Numbered from the stretch's first letter, positions 51,956 through 64,000 are shown. The stretch: 64,000 nucleotides of DNA from Zantedeschia hybrid cultivar (GCA_030544215.1 JARZZO010000001.1:72008456-72072455), one strand, 5' to 3'. Numbers and translations: made by a program. Notes: generated by a model from the letters alone, not told the origin.

Positions 51956-52545
51956 TAAATTATAAAAAGTTCAAATTCTTTGTTCTGTCAGCCCTCTATA
52001 CCTTACACAATTTTAGACGATTTAAAACGTTCTAAAACATTGAACAGTAGTACTTATTGCACCATTACCTATGCAAATAACATGACATAAATTGAGCTCT
52101 CTAACCTCAATCTATTATTTGAAAAGTCCACATGAGGTTTTTTTTCTCCTATTAAATGCACGTGCCTTGTAAACAGATGGGGGAATTAAAAATGCTCTCC
52201 ACAGTGTGATATACTTTCGAAAAAATAATTTAAGAGTAATTTTTTTTGCTAAATTATAAAAAGTTCAAATTCTTTGTTATGTCAGCCCTCTATACCTTAC
52301 ACAATTTTAGACGATTTAAAACATTCTAAAACATTGAACAGTAGTACTTATTGCACCATTACCTGTGCAAATAACATGACATAAATTAAGCTCTCTAACC
52401 TCAATCTATTATTTGAAAAGTCCACATGAGGTTTTTTTTCTCCTATTAAATGCACATGCCTTGTAAACACATGGGGGAATTAAAAATGCTTTCCAAAGTG
52501 TGATATACTCTTGAAAAAATAATTTAGGAGTAATTTTTTTTATCT
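51956..52545. repeat. 294-bp tandem duplication upstream of WDR11
   Basis: TATAAAAAGTTCAAATTCTT occurs at 51961 and 52255, and the following ~290 bp match with only a few differences (for example GTTCTG / GTTATG). The duplication starts about 300 bp beyond the WDR11 leader, so it may include promoter-distal sequence. The unit contains ATTTAAAAC, TTGCACCATTACC and T-rich tracts. No coding. Confidence 0.85.
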
Positions 52546-53490
52546 TTTTTTTAACATGACCTCATGTGCGTTGACGCTCAGGTGATGTCCACGCATTTCT
52601 AATAAGAGAGACAACTCCCATGTGAGCTTGTTCAGATATAAGACTGGGGTTGAGCCCCATGTTGTCGAGAGCATGGTTATGCTCTCAAAAAGTAGTATAG
52701 TGGGTAAATTTATTTATTTTTTTTAATCCAACCTCCATGTGCACCCACACACGGATCACGTCAATGTGTATTTAATAGGAGAGATAACCTCCATGTAGGC
52801 TTTCTAGATAGCAAACTATGGTTGAGGGCTCAATCAATGTCATGTTATTTGCACTGGCAGTGCAATAAGTATTACTCAAAATTAAAAATCGAGCCCTAGT
52901 CAATAAAAAACACTTTTAATAGGTGGAGGTTAATATTTTTTTTAAATTTTTTGACTTGTCCAATCAGAGATCATATTATACGGCCATGTAGTATTTCAAA
53001 AAAAATTATGAGGGTATTGCAGTAAATATTACTCCAATACCCTTGTTAAGATTTTGCTACTTAGAAAGTCTCAAAATGGCACAGATATTCATCTGCTATT
53101 TATTTTATTTTATCACATGGTTTTAATGACTTTCCTACATTCAGTTAAATGGGCCATTTGTTATATTATTTTATTTTAACATATTTATTTACTATATATG
53201 AAGTCAAATATCCAAAAGAAGCAACAAATAAATTAGAATATGGAGGCATCAAAGTATGGCAGTATTCACCTTGCCAATGAAACCAACGAATCATAACCCT
53301 AAATCCAATGAGTCACAGCGCTAATTGTACTACCAGCAAGTAGCCATCCGATTGGTTTCGATCAGACAGTTGCAAGTGTATCTTTTAAGATTTTTTTTCT
53401 AAAACCCTGGGGATGGGCAACGTACCTTCCGATCTTTGATCTAACAGTTAAAAAAAAATCATGAAAAGGAAAAACAAAATAGTCTATTTA
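52546..53490. other. Intergenic, no gene recognised
   Basis: AT-rich with T-runs. Phrases such as AGGAGAGATAACCTCCATG and AAGAGAGACAACTCCCATG recur (about 52600 and 52778), suggesting a diverged duplication. The word GTGCAATAAGTATTACTC near 52860 resembles the end of the 294-bp unit context. Confidence 0.4.
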
Positions 53491-53494
53491 GGGT

Positions 53495-56400
53495 TTGGTT
53501 TTTTTTCCTTTTTTTAAAAGTCTAGGAATTTCTCTAAGACCGAGGGCCAATTTTTCATTGCACAAAAAAAAGGAAACACATGGGAAAACATACCACCTAA
53601 CCCTAAGATAGTACATAAAAGACAAGATGCCCCCAATAGACCCCCATACAAAAATGAATGTTAGGGAGACCAGATCTATCTATGGTCATCTCACCTCTAA
53701 CACTATAAGGTAATAAAGAAGAAACATGGAACAACTGAGTTGTTTGAATAGTGCAAGAACAGTTGGCCAAGGCATTTGCAATCCTTTGCATTCCCTAACT
53801 CCATATAGAAACTGAAGATTAATGGAGGCCTTAAGAACAAGAAGCTCATTCTACGAATCCAAGGTAATTAATAGTAGGGGAGCTAAGGAAAGAAATAAGA
53901 ACCAAGAAATGTGATTATGTAATAATAGATAGGTAGCTTTGTTGTAAACACGTATGCAAACCAAAGATTATAGTCAGAAGCTTAGAGACAATGTTGTAGG
54001 AATATCCAAATAATCCACAACCTACAAGAAGAAAATGGCTACCAAGATCCCAAAGAATTGCAGCATCTGCAAAAGACTTAGGGTTGCCTCTACATCATCC
54101 ATCAATATTGAGTTTTAGCCTATCTTCAAGAGGAGGAACCCAATGAACAAGGGTAGGTAAAGAAGAGGAAAACCCATCAATGATGCCTAATGTAAGGACT
54201 AGGATTTCAGATTCAGCTATCAGGTCAGTTTCAATATCGGATCCCCTAGTTTGGCTCTTTGTGAGCTTTGTGCATGGGTTATGAACCGCGTCAAGCACGC
54301 AAGACGTGCTTCTGATAGGCGTTGGCCTTGGGCGACGCGATTTAGGAACCATGCATGTGTGACGCATGGTCGGGTGTCGGGACGCGTATGTGCGGCTTTA
54401 GTCTTGTCGTCTGAAAGGCGTCACGTATGGTCGACGCGATTCAGACATCTACCAGTGTATAGCCTTCGTCTTGTCGTATGAACCGCACCGTTACGGGACG
54501 ATGCGATTTAGCTAGGTCATGGTTGACGCCCCGAACCACCCCTCCTTTCTCCCTCATTTCTCTCATTCTCTCCTTTCCTCTCTCTGTCTTCCTCCTCTTC
54601 GTCTCTCCGTTTCCTTCTCTTTCTCTTCCTCTTACACCGCTCCAACTCCCCTCTACCACTTCTCACCACTTCCACCACCATCTCCACCGCGGTTGTTCAC
54701 TCTCCGAACGGCGGTCGACGTCTCCGTGGAATAACAGCGTCCACGGCGATACGGGTGGTGGCTTACAGTGTGGCAGTTCGGCGGCAAGAAGATATGAGGA
54801 GTTCAAGTAACTGGTAGAGTGACGATCTTCACGTGTTTTTCAATCAATTCAATTCATGTATTTTGAATGATTCTTACTTTAGGAGCATACTATAGATGTG
54901 TGGGGATTTTCGGGTAGAAAATGAGCATGTTTAGGGGTTTTTTGATTGAGATGGACATTTTTGAAATGGGAGAGGTGTGTTTATTGCGGTGAATGGATTT
55001 TCCTCCTATCTCTATTTGTGTGTTTTCATTCATTTTGAGGGAGGGGATCTTGTGTTATGGCTCGGTGGAGACCGAGGAAGAGCTCAAATTCAGGTGCAAA
55101 TCGCATCCACTCAGGGCGACGCAATTTGTGAATCGCGTCCGCCATGGCCGACGCGATTTAGGCCCATTTTCCCTATAGTTCCGATGTCAGTTTTCTGGGA
55201 GAACCAGTTTTACGGCGTTGAATGGCGTCAACCATGGTCGACGCGATCAAAGCCAGAGTCCCATATTTCCTGCATTTAACATGTATGATTATGATACAAT
55301 ATGTTTATTAGATTGTTGTATATTGTTAGACAATCTTGTTAAATGCATACTTGAAATCATACATTAGGGTGAGAATTTTTCATGTGCTCGGAATCGCACT
55401 GTGTTGTGATTATGAAATCGTGGATCTAGAGTGACAGTTCTTAGCGTTTGACACCCTGTGTCGGTGTGGGAGTGACGCAGTGTCGGTGTAGGAGTGACAA
55501 GGAGGTGAGGGTCACCTTGTGTATCCCGGGTAGTATCTAGTACCGGTGTGGGAGTGGTACACTTCGGAGTGTCACTTATGGCTGGGAGGAGGCAGAACTA
55601 CCTAGAGCTAGATAGGCCGGAGTTGTCAATGCACTATCTGAGGGGTTGTTGTTCCGTCCCAGCAGTCGATGTTTTCTTGGTTGGCGTGACAACTTTTTTT
55701 GTGTTTCTTACGGTGGACGTGTGGTTTATTTATCGCTTTACTTGCACATATCTTGCCTATATATATATATATATCCTTGTTGTGTTGCGATTGTGTGTGT
55801 TGTGTGGGAGGTGGGGATCGAGGGATCCCTACTAAGTCTATTCTAGTGTGACTCATTCTCTGCATTTTCAGGTGAGGGTGCCTAGCAGGCGTAGGAGTTG
55901 TGGGTTCCGTCTCGAGTTGCGTGCCAGCAGCCACTATTCCGGAGTATGCTCCGATATAGTTGTACTTTTATTTCAGGCATGTATGCATAATTGTTTCTTT
56001 TCAATTTTATAATATGTAATTACTTGCTGAATCGAGTCGGACTGTAATAATTTTATTTTCTGCACTCTTTACTTAACAGTTCGATGATGTGTGGAATGTT
56101 TAGCTTAGTTTATCATTTATTTCTTATACTTATTTGAGATCCTAATTGGACTCCAAATTTTAATGATTTGGTACCCATTTAGTAATCGGATCCCTAATTA
56201 TAGGATGGACGGTCGTTACACCTAAGGCCTGAAGACAAATTCTCTATATAGTGGATGAATCTTGCTTGGAATGATAAAGAGAAGTAATATCTCTAATAAG
56301 AAAAAGGATTTGAGTGAGGATACCTTCTTTGCTGCAAGGAATATTATCGTAGCTAGTAGAACATTTGGCTGTCTCTACAAGAATCAAGTAATAATAGAAG

Positions 56401-56835
56401 GTACAATGCCCATACAAAAGGAGAATAGGGAAGACCTAAAGCTAAGACATAAAGGATACAAACATGTGATGATAGGACATTACCTGAATGGGAAGGTGGC
56501 AAGCATCCTTAAAGAAAAAGCCAACAAAATATTGCTCTCACCATGGGCAAGAACATGATCTAAGGTCTTTAAGATGGATAAGAGGAACATACACACCTAG
56601 AAGCCAAGGGGATGTCAAATTTCTGATAGTAGAGTCAAAAGGCACCGACAAGAGCTTTACAGGTAAATAATGAGTTAGGTAAAAGGGAGCACCAAAGCCA
56701 TTTAGTAATAGGAAGAGCATATGCATAAGGCCTAACAATGTTCCAAGCAGATTTAGAAGTAATGACGCCATAAGAATCAAGCTTCCAGATGAGCTAATCT
56801 TGTTCCTAAACAAGAGGAATGTAAGTTGTACGTAC
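53495..56835 (-). mobile_element. LINE with RNase H domain, minus strand, split by a solo LTR
   Basis: On minus, a zf-RVT-like block lies at about 56830-56500 (SKSAWNIVRPYAYALPITKW, KFDIPLASRCVCSSYP). The element continues to 56226 and resumes at 54190 with LVHWVPPLEDRLKLNIDG, the start of a plant LINE RNase H, then ADAAILWDLGSHFLLV. It ends near 53495 in T-rich sequence (poly(A) on minus). Stops and frameshifts make it dead. RNase H marks a different LINE group from the plus-strand elements. Confidence 0.72.
54191..56220. mobile_element. Solo LTR, 2.03 kb, CCTAA target duplication
   Basis: Begins TGTAAGGAC and ends GTCGTTACA (TGTAA...TTACA), flanked by identical CCTAA at 54186-54190 and 56221-56225. 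It lies precisely within the RNase H LINE. Contents: repeated GGTCGACGCGATTTA-like phrases (54270-54510, 55110-55250), a CT-rich tract (54540-54660) and GTGTCGGTGTGGGAGTGAC phrases (55455-55560). No protein domain. Solo LTRs arise by recombination between the two LTRs of a full element. Confidence 0.85.
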
Positions 56836-58269
56836 TTGTGGGTGCTCAAATTAGGTGTGTGATATTCATGAATTTCATGTTGTTTATATGAATAGTAAAA
56901 CTATTAAAAACTAAAGAAAACGTGATCGTCAGAAACTGTAAAAGTTTCAAAAAAAGATTGATCGCTTACCTTTTCAAATTTGGCAAATGTTGAGTCTTTA
57001 ATTCTCTTTGTTTGGCCGGCCAAAGAAGGAGAGCCCTTTTTGTTGATGTTCTCGTTTTTTATTTCTTGATGGTTATTCCTTTGGATTTCTTTCTTTCTTC
57101 TTCTTTGTACCTTACAAGAAAGATCAAATAAGGGTAGAAATTCTAATTAGAACTAGAGTAGAGTAGTATCTATTCTAATAAGACATTTAAACATGCAACT
57201 AAACTAATTTACTCACTTGATTGTTATTCTTTAAACCCCTAATATGCATATAGGTTTGGAAAAGTAGTGATGTGTGTGTGTGAACATGAAGTGATGATGA
57301 TGATGATGAACTATGAAAAATAGTGAATAAACTGTATGAAATTAATGAAAAGTTTGGAAATAAATTGAGGAAAGAAGATGGTTGGTTGGCTCCTCCATAA
57401 CCTTGATCTTCAAACGCTTCAAAGGATGAAGAGGATGAAGAAGAAGAAGCCTTAGATGAAGCCTATCTTGTTGTCCACATTTTCCTCGTCTAGAGCTTCC
57501 AAACACCAAATCTTGAACTTCAAAATCACCAATGGTCAACCTCTTTCAAATGTCCAAAAGGTGTTGTATTTATAAGAATAGGTTTAAGGGTGTTTAGGGC
57601 TTCAAAAGGACTCTCTCTTGCAGTCGGACTTACCTTAGATGAGCATGGAAGAGTTAGCAACCTTCCCAACTTCAGAAACTAGATTATCTCGGCCAAATCA
57701 TGTTTATCAGGAAACTGCCAAATCGCATCGCCCAAGTGGGATGCCATTTGGTTAATTATAACGGCCAAATAGAAAAGAAATCCGAAAATGAAACTGAAAT
57801 ACATTAGGAAACCTAAATCGCGTCTCCTAAGGACGACGTGCTTTAGATAATTAGGAAATTAATTCGAATTAAAAATCAGAAACCCAAACGGAATAAGACT
57901 TGAATGGCGTCTTCTTATGGCGATGCTATTCAGTTAAATCTACCTAAATTTGAGAATTTAATTCCGAACTAATTTCTGCTAGAAATATAAATGGCGTCGT
58001 CCATGGGCTACGCTAATTAACAAATTTCGAGAAAAATCAATAAAAATTAATTAATGATTAAACATCATACTATTTTGGGGCATTATAAATGTGACATAAA
58101 ATTTACTCAATATGAAGCCAAAATTAGCGTGTCTCCAGTATTATGACAGTAGTACAAATTTCATTAAATAGCAACTGAAGAAGATCTTGACCCCATTGAT
58201 CATCTAAAATATAATCACTAACTAATTATCATGCCAGAAAGAGAGATTCCCAATATCAACCAACCAACA
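56836..58269. other. Retroelement-like non-coding sequence
   Basis: No gene. Diverged AAATCGCGTC / GGCGTC phrases (57720-58015) are the inverted counterpart of those in the solo LTR, hinting at a related element in minus orientation. A GATGAAGAGGATGAAGAAG tract is at about 57425. No LTR ends were found. Confidence 0.4.
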
Positions 58270-59866
58270 TGTTGGGTTCGCTGTGTTGGATCCGAGGGAA
58301 AATGCAGTAAAAAATAAAATCGGATCCGTGCTGTTTCGGATACCAAAAAATAAAACAGTAGAATCATATTTTACCTTGCGCGGATTCGAATATGTGTTCG
58401 TTCGGTTGCGTCGGTGTGATGCCGCAAGCCGCGCAGGTGCCCAGCCTCTAACGGTATCCGCGCGGTCTTCCTATCGATGTATCATCCTCGCTTCCTTGCT
58501 CGGTGTAGTGTCCGCAGATCCCGTCTGGCTGCGCGGAATCCATCGCGACATATGGATTCAGAATTCCTATCGGATGAGAAGCGGAGCCAACGGGATACAT
58601 AGCTGAGCCTCCGGAGGGCCGGCCACAGAGGGGGGCACCTAGGAGAGAGAGGGGGGCGGCGGCTAGGTCAGGGTTGCTGGCCCCCGACCTAGCAACGATA
58701 CTTTTATAATAAGTGGTTTTGCAGTTTTTTAGAAAAATTCACACTTATATGAAACCCTGTCAAAATATCCTTCGACTTGAAAACATTTGCGTGTGATCCT
58801 TTAGGCCCAAATACCAGTCCAGTTAATGGCCCATTAAGTCCAGTAACTCTTTACGAATCCACTAAATTAATTAATATCCTTATACTAATTAATCAGCCGA
58901 ATTTAATGTCTCACAATGAATTCGGACGAGCTTCCAATCACGTTGGGTGTCAAGCAACACCGTGTGATCTTGGAAGGCATTGGGGTTTATGTAACCCACC
59001 AGGGGAACCTTTCCGTCATCGATTATCGCGCGGATATAATCCTTCATCCGTATAATATTCTCGAGTCAACCTAGGATATGGTTTACTGTTAAGCCCTAGT
59101 CGGTCGATTCACTTGAATCAGATGCCGCTAATCTCTATTAGATAACTCTTTATCTAATACAGAGTCCGCCCTAGCCAGAGACTTAAGCGCATCATTTTTG
59201 GAACATTCTCTCTCATATTACCGAGAGCGGATGATCCCGTATTGATCATACAATTACTTTCGAGGGCATCTCCCTGAATCTGATCACTTGACTTATAGAT
59301 AATCTATGGTTAGAGATTCGTTAATAATGGTCAAAGTTCAAAGACCTACTAATAAGATATCCTTGGTATCTCAGGTCCAAAGACCATCCACGCAACCGTG
59401 ACAAAAAAATCGAGCTGGTTAATAGTTAGGTATCTACCATCCAGCGATTCATGATCGGATCAGTTCAATGAACTCATTCACCAATGAGCACCTACAAGTC
59501 TAGCATAGTGTCTCCACACAAATGACTTATAGGATCAGTTACCCCTCATCATATGAGCTGAAGAAATATGTACTAGTCTATCAGGATGTTTGATGTCATT
59601 CTCAAACATCTTCCGACTATGAACAATTAAGAACATGTGTTTATAAGTCTTTGGTCCTGTAATTATGATCTCATTATAATTCGAAGACCATTGCACAGAT
59701 TCATGGGCTTCATTGTGATACGACAAACAAAGATCGAATTAATTACACAATGAAATAATACCATTATATTAATAAACTGAATATTACATAGTATCGGATT
59801 GGCTTGTAGGCTACCTAATATTAACACAACAAGTGTTATTAGCAACCTAGTGTTTAAGTTTCAACA
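58270..59866 (-). mobile_element. Probable Ty1/copia LTR, 1.6 kb
   Basis: Begins TGTTGGG and ends TTTCAACA, with 5-base inverted ends TGTTG/CAACA. The texture (long non-coding, many short GATC and CGG words) fits a large copia LTR. On minus, a purine-biased TTGGAGAATGG directly precedes TGTTGAAAC, compatible with a polypurine tract and a 3' LTR. No matching second LTR, target duplication or coding region was found, so it is a truncated copy. Orientation is tentative. Confidence 0.5.
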
Positions 59867-59967
59867 CCATTCTCCAATGAGGGAAATGATTTGATGAACA
59901 ACAAAACAAGTGAGACCTTTTGCAAGTAAGTTTTGCAATTTTTAGAAAGAAAACATTTGCTTTGCAA

Positions 59968-60061
59968 GGGTTTAGGGTTTTAGGGTTTAGGGTTTAGAGT
60001 TTTAGGGTTTTAGGGTTTAGGGTTTTAGGGTTTAGGGTTTTAGTGTTTTAGGTTTTAGGGT
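59968..60061. repeat. Interstitial telomere-like tract
   Basis: About 12-13 units of TTTAGGG and TTTTAGGG, with a few variants (TTTAGAG, TTTTAGTG), in 94 bp. The plant telomere repeat is TTTAGGG. The tract ends directly at the poly(T) of the LINE tail that follows. Confidence 0.85.
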
Positions 60062-60265
60062 TTTTTTTTTTTTTTAAACCCAGGAATTAACTAGGACCCT
60101 AGGCCGGCCTTTAGGATTTTATTTTATCAAAAAAGTTGAAGATATAAGGGGGGGACATACCACCTTACCCCTGAGGGAGTACATCAATAAACCCAACAAC
60201 CCCCTGAAAAGAAACCCCTCAAATCCTAAGATGGGAATGATAGAATTGGGTGGCCTCAAAGCCAA
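60062..60265 (-). mobile_element. LINE 3' tail abutting telomere-like repeats
   Basis: A poly(T) run of about 17 is followed by AAACCCAGGAATTAACTAGG and a segment with GGGGACATACCACCTTACCC. This resembles the 3' end of the RNase H LINE at about 53510-53640 (AACATACCACCTAACCC, same order). Only the 3' end is present. Confidence 0.6.
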
Positions 60266-63200
60266 TCATTGTACATTCTAATTCAGATTATTAATAAAGG
60301 CAATTATTTTTTCATTTATAGTTCTCGCAAATTAATTATCGTAATAAATATCTATAGACAAATATATAAGATATTGAATCATGATGAGATCATGATAGTG
60401 AAATCAATATTCTTAGTCACTGATCGTTTCGAATTGTGCGTCGTTAAACACATGAAAACGTTCAATCTAAATTTATCCGGCTCACTCAAATCAAAATTTG
60501 GAAATTTAATAGTGGTGAGTCCGAGTCGATCCACAGGGAGATAGAATTTTAATTTTGAAAACTTTGGAGTTTTGTTAATCTAAAAAGATGAAAAATATGA
60601 ATGATTAGTTAATTTTCTACTTAAAGTAACAATTTGATTAATTAAGCTACCTAAAGAAATAACAAAGAAAAACTAATTATTTGAGGTAACTTTTATGAAC
60701 TATATGAAAAATCTAAGTTAAACATACATACCACTATTTGAATCTTGCAAAATTAAGAGAATTTTAATAATTATCTGAAAGTCATGGATTAAATTACAAA
60801 TACTGCAGCTTAATATCCTAAAACTAAACATTAAATGGTAAACAACTAATCTTTAATTAACTAACTATATTAATGGAGAGAGAGAGGAAAAAAAAACAAA
60901 GCAACAGTGTTCTGTGGGAACTGCCGGCTGGTTTGTGCAGGAACTTGAAGGGGTGCTGGCTACGTGGAAGTTGCTGGGAAGCTGCTGCGTGGAAGTTGCT
61001 GGTTTTGCTGGCTTCAATGCATGCAGGTGGAGAAAGAAGCCGCTGCTATGCGTGGCTGCAGGAGGAGCTGTTGGAAGGAGTTGTTGCCGCTGGAGGTGGA
61101 GCTGCTGGACGGTAGGCACGTGGAGAGCAGGAGGGGGCTGGTGCAGCTGCTGGCGGTGCTTCAGACGCAGCTGGCTGGGCTTGCTGGAGGAGGATACTGC
61201 TGGAGATGGTTGCAGCATGGAGGTGCTTCAGGTGCAGCGTGAACTTGCTGCATGCATGGAGGAGGAGAGACCCAGCTGGTGGCAGCGTTGGGATTTGCTG
61301 CGCATGGGAGCTTGCCGGCTGCTGCGTGGAGGGTTGCTGGGCCGGGAGGATGTTGCTGGCTGGTGCGTGAAGGAGAGGAGATCAGCTAGCTGCAGGCCGG
61401 CTGGTGGAAGGGCTTCACCGCTGGGTACTCGCATGCAGGTGCTGGTTTCACCACGTGGAGGTGCAGGAGGAGCTGCTTGAAGCTGGTGGAAGGGGTGCTT
61501 GCAGGCGTTGGAGTGCAGCTGCTGGTGTGGGCGGTTGCTGCGGCACGTGGATGGCAGGAGCTTGAGGTGCTGTCGGTGCTGCTTGAGGAAGAAGCTGCTG
61601 CTGGAGGGGTCCGTCGGCGTGGATGGATGGCAGCTGCAGGAGGTGGTTGCCGCGGAGGTGCAGGTGGCCTCGCTGGCATGCAGGAGTGGAGGAGCTTCAG
61701 CCGGCTGCGGGATGCTGCTCGTGGGAGCGCTGGGAACGCACAGGTGCTCCGGGAGGGCATGGGAGCCGGTTGCTGCCGCTGGAGATGTTGCTGCACGCAC
61801 CGCTGGGAGGAGTTGTTGGCTACGCGTGGGGCGCAGGGGTTGCTGGAACTTGTTGGAGGGAGAGAAAGAGAAAGAGAGAACGGGAGAGAGAGGGATGCCA
61901 GGCAACGGTGGTAAGGAGAAGAGGAGGAGAAAACCCGAGAGAGAGAGAGAATAGAGAGAGAGAAAGAGAGGAAGGAGCTGCGTGGGAGAGAGATTACGGA
62001 GACAGAGAGAGAGAATAACTCGAAAGAGAGGAGGAGGAGGGTTGCGAGAAAGAGTTTGGGAAAAGAGAAAACCGGGAGAGAGAGAACTATGCGTGGGAGA
62101 AAGAGAGAGAAAAGCTGGGAAACGGTGCGGAAGAAGGAGAACCGTAAAAGAGGAGGAAGAAGCTGCGGGAAGATAAAAACGAGAGAGAAGAGGCGGGTGA
62201 AGGAGGAAGAGAAAGAGAAGAGGAGAGGGCTGCGGAGAGTGGAGAAGGAACCGTCGGAGAGAGAGAAGACACAGAGGGGGAGAAAGAGAAACCGTGGGAG
62301 AGGAAATCTGAGAGAGAGAGCCCCGGAGAAAGAGAAGAGAGGAGATTAATATAGAGAGGAAGATAGGCGTGGGAAGGAAACTGGAGAAGAAGTCGGACTG
62401 GGATTGGAAAATTGGAGAGAAAAAGGAAACTGGAAAAGAAAGAGGATTCAACTTTCTAAAACGAGAGAGAGAGAGGATTTTTAAAATAAAGGAATGAATG
62501 TGTTTAGGAAATTGGAGAGACGAAAGGAAATAGTGGGTTTTGGGAAACTCCAGCGGAGAAAGGAATCAAATTGCATTTTTACCCCTGTTTCAGTTGAAAT
62601 CCGCACACTGGACCTCCCCCAAATTTCCGGAAACTCCTCCAGCTGCACTGCATCATCGACGTGTCCTGTTCACATCAAATAAATATAATTTAGCGCATTA
62701 TCATAAAAATATCATCATATTTATTCATTTCGTCTCGGTTTTGTCGAAAAACCGCAAATGCGCTATACTCCTTTAATCACATGAAATGACGATGTTTTTA
62801 AGTCAGAATTTGATGAAATTGGTACCGTTGGACTTGTTACACAATTATCTATCATTTCATACTATTTTGCAGATAAAAACATGAGTATGATGCATATGAT
62901 TGCCCTTAAATGATTAATTTAACACTTTATCACACCCCCAACTTACTCATTGCTAGTCCCTTAGCAATGCAAATAAGGAAAAGTTAGGACAAACAATGAA
63001 TTATCATGCTTCATTTGTAGTATCTTTCACAATCAATTTAAGTGGTAGCCGATTGGTTAAGCTAAAAGTTTTCATGTCCCACAATATTTTGATTCACGAC
63101 AGGTGATTGTGCATGAAATTTGACACACTTAGAACTTGTTTCCGACCTTTTTGGTATATTCTTGCCTTTACTATCCTTTAGATAAGACTACCTGGGGAGG

Positions 63201-64000
63201 AGAAGAGAATAAAAGATTTCCCGATCAGTCAGTGAGGACCGTTTTTCAGTTCCCGTCCCAACTCAGTACTTTTCACGACTTGGTCATATTTTTGGTACGA
63301 TGGACTTTTTAGCGTGGCATTTTTTTCATTTTATTATACTTTTGCTTTTGAGAGTGCGTACTTTTTGCCACTCTCTTTGAATTGCCTGAGGGGAGGTGCG
63401 TACTTTTTGCCACCTACCTTCCTTTAGCTCTTTTAATGCCTTCTATTGCCTTTAATGTTTACAGATGTCCATTTTAAATGACCGTCTCTTTTAGAGTGCT
63501 GAGTGGGACAATTCCCTATTACGGATCCTACACATTCCTTTCGTTCAACCCAAAAGAAAAATTAGAATAAGTAGTCTTATCCTTGAGGTTAATTCCAGCA
63601 ATTCTATACTTTTAAGATCTTTCATTTATTCTAAGTTGCCGTGTGTGTGTGAAAATCATCTTGCCGTGGACTTTTGTAAAGTGGGATATTTAAACTTTGA
63701 AGGTTCTTTAACCAATGCGACAACCAAAAGAAACTGTTTTGTTTAAGATTTACTTAATGAAACATGATTTTCATGCAATTTTCATAGGATGTGAAAAGAA
63801 ATTTTAAAAATTTGACTATTTTTCAGTGAAAGATATCAGTTTTCTTCAAAAGATTTTCCAATAAATGCATATCAAATTGATTGTCCCACCCCCCAACTTG
63901 ATTGACATTGTCCTCAATGGCATAAAAGATATGAAAAACATGTCAGCCAGAAGCGAATTGTGAAGGAGCGAAACAACCTGTAATGAAGAGGATGCGACAT
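60266..64000. mobile_element. Probable interior of a large Ty3/gypsy-type element, non-coding
   Basis: Phrases GTCCGAGTCGATCCACAGGG (about 60518) and CCCCCAACTTACTCATTGCT (about 62935) resemble stretches often seen in the long non-coding interior of plant gypsy elements; this is recognition, not proof. Between them lie a GCTGGTGGAAG-rich block (60900-61860) and a GA-rich block (61860-62480). No pol domain or LTR end is visible, and the element runs off the right edge. A 407-codon minus frame (61228-62451) is low-complexity Ser/Pro sequence and is not called. Confidence 0.45.

Noticed and set aside
54510..55235. Perfect inverted repeat CATGGTTGACGCC / GGCGTCAACCATG resembling the hAT-like ends
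   Set aside because: Flanking 8-mers do not match, and the words are part of the recurring phrase of the solo LTR, whose own ends and CCTAA duplication are clear.
56262..56558. 98-codon plus-strand frame as a gene
   Set aside because: The minus strand here reads as the zf-RVT-like part of an RNase H LINE.
60865..62451. Long minus-strand frames (407 codons at 61228-62451, 117 codons at 60865-61218)
   Set aside because: They translate purine/pyrimidine-biased repeats into Ser/Pro/Leu-rich low-complexity sequence. Frames are open on both strands, as expected from simple composition.

Overview
This window is nuclear DNA of a flowering plant. The evidence is GT-AG introns, TTTAGGG-type telomere-like repeats, plant LINE, Ty1/copia, Ty3/gypsy and hAT elements, and above all a plant WDR11 gene. 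The species cannot be read from the sequence. Very long, transposon-packed introns and abundant hAT-like elements would fit an early-diverging eudicot or a magnoliid; that is only a guess.

The only recognisable host gene is WDR11, a WD40 scaffold protein, on the minus strand. Exon 1 lies at 50547-51604. Five more exons sit at 44003-44474, 42699-42786, 42398-42579, 12723-12859 and 399-465. All visible junctions are GT-AG, and the phases join into one open frame of 668 codons, about the N-terminal half of the protein. The gene runs off the left edge of the window. Two introns are giant (about 29.5 kb and 12.3 kb) and hold most of the window's repeats. The exon-1 region is GC-rich and is preceded by a leader with a GA tract and a short upstream ORF.

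Region by region: 1.1-2.8 kb, a LINE interrupted by a second LINE. 2.8-4.0 kb, two related foldback MITEs. 5.4-6.0 kb, 9.9-11.6 kb, 15.4-16.1 kb, 22.7 kb, 23.9 kb and 47.5 kb, members of a set of non-autonomous hAT-like elements; those with both ends show 8-bp target duplications, and each interior is an array of one short word. 7.5-9.6 kb, two minisatellite arrays. 13.8-14.8 kb and 17.0-21.2 kb, minus-strand LINEs, the second split by an intact 3.1-kb LTR element with ATTTA duplications and a single protease-like ORF. 24.2-27.0 kb, minus-strand hAT transposase and LINE relics. 27.0-41.9 kb, a plus-strand LINE split by a 9.3-kb LTR element that lacks gag-pol but carries an antisense plant-mobile-domain pseudogene. 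45.9-48.8 kb, a second plus-strand LINE inside WDR11 intron 1.

Right of WDR11 (51.9-64 kb) there is a tandem duplication close to the promoter, an RNase H-bearing LINE split by a 2.03-kb solo LTR (CCTAA duplication), a probable copia LTR, a telomere-like tract abutting a LINE poly(A) end, and non-coding sequence resembling the interior of a large gypsy element. No tRNA, rRNA or CRISPR array was seen.

The transposon proteins are decayed. The plus-strand LINE's reverse transcriptase has lost a catalytic aspartate, and the mobile-domain frame has several stops. WDR11 is probably the only functional gene here, and its pre-mRNA must splice across this nested repeat landscape.
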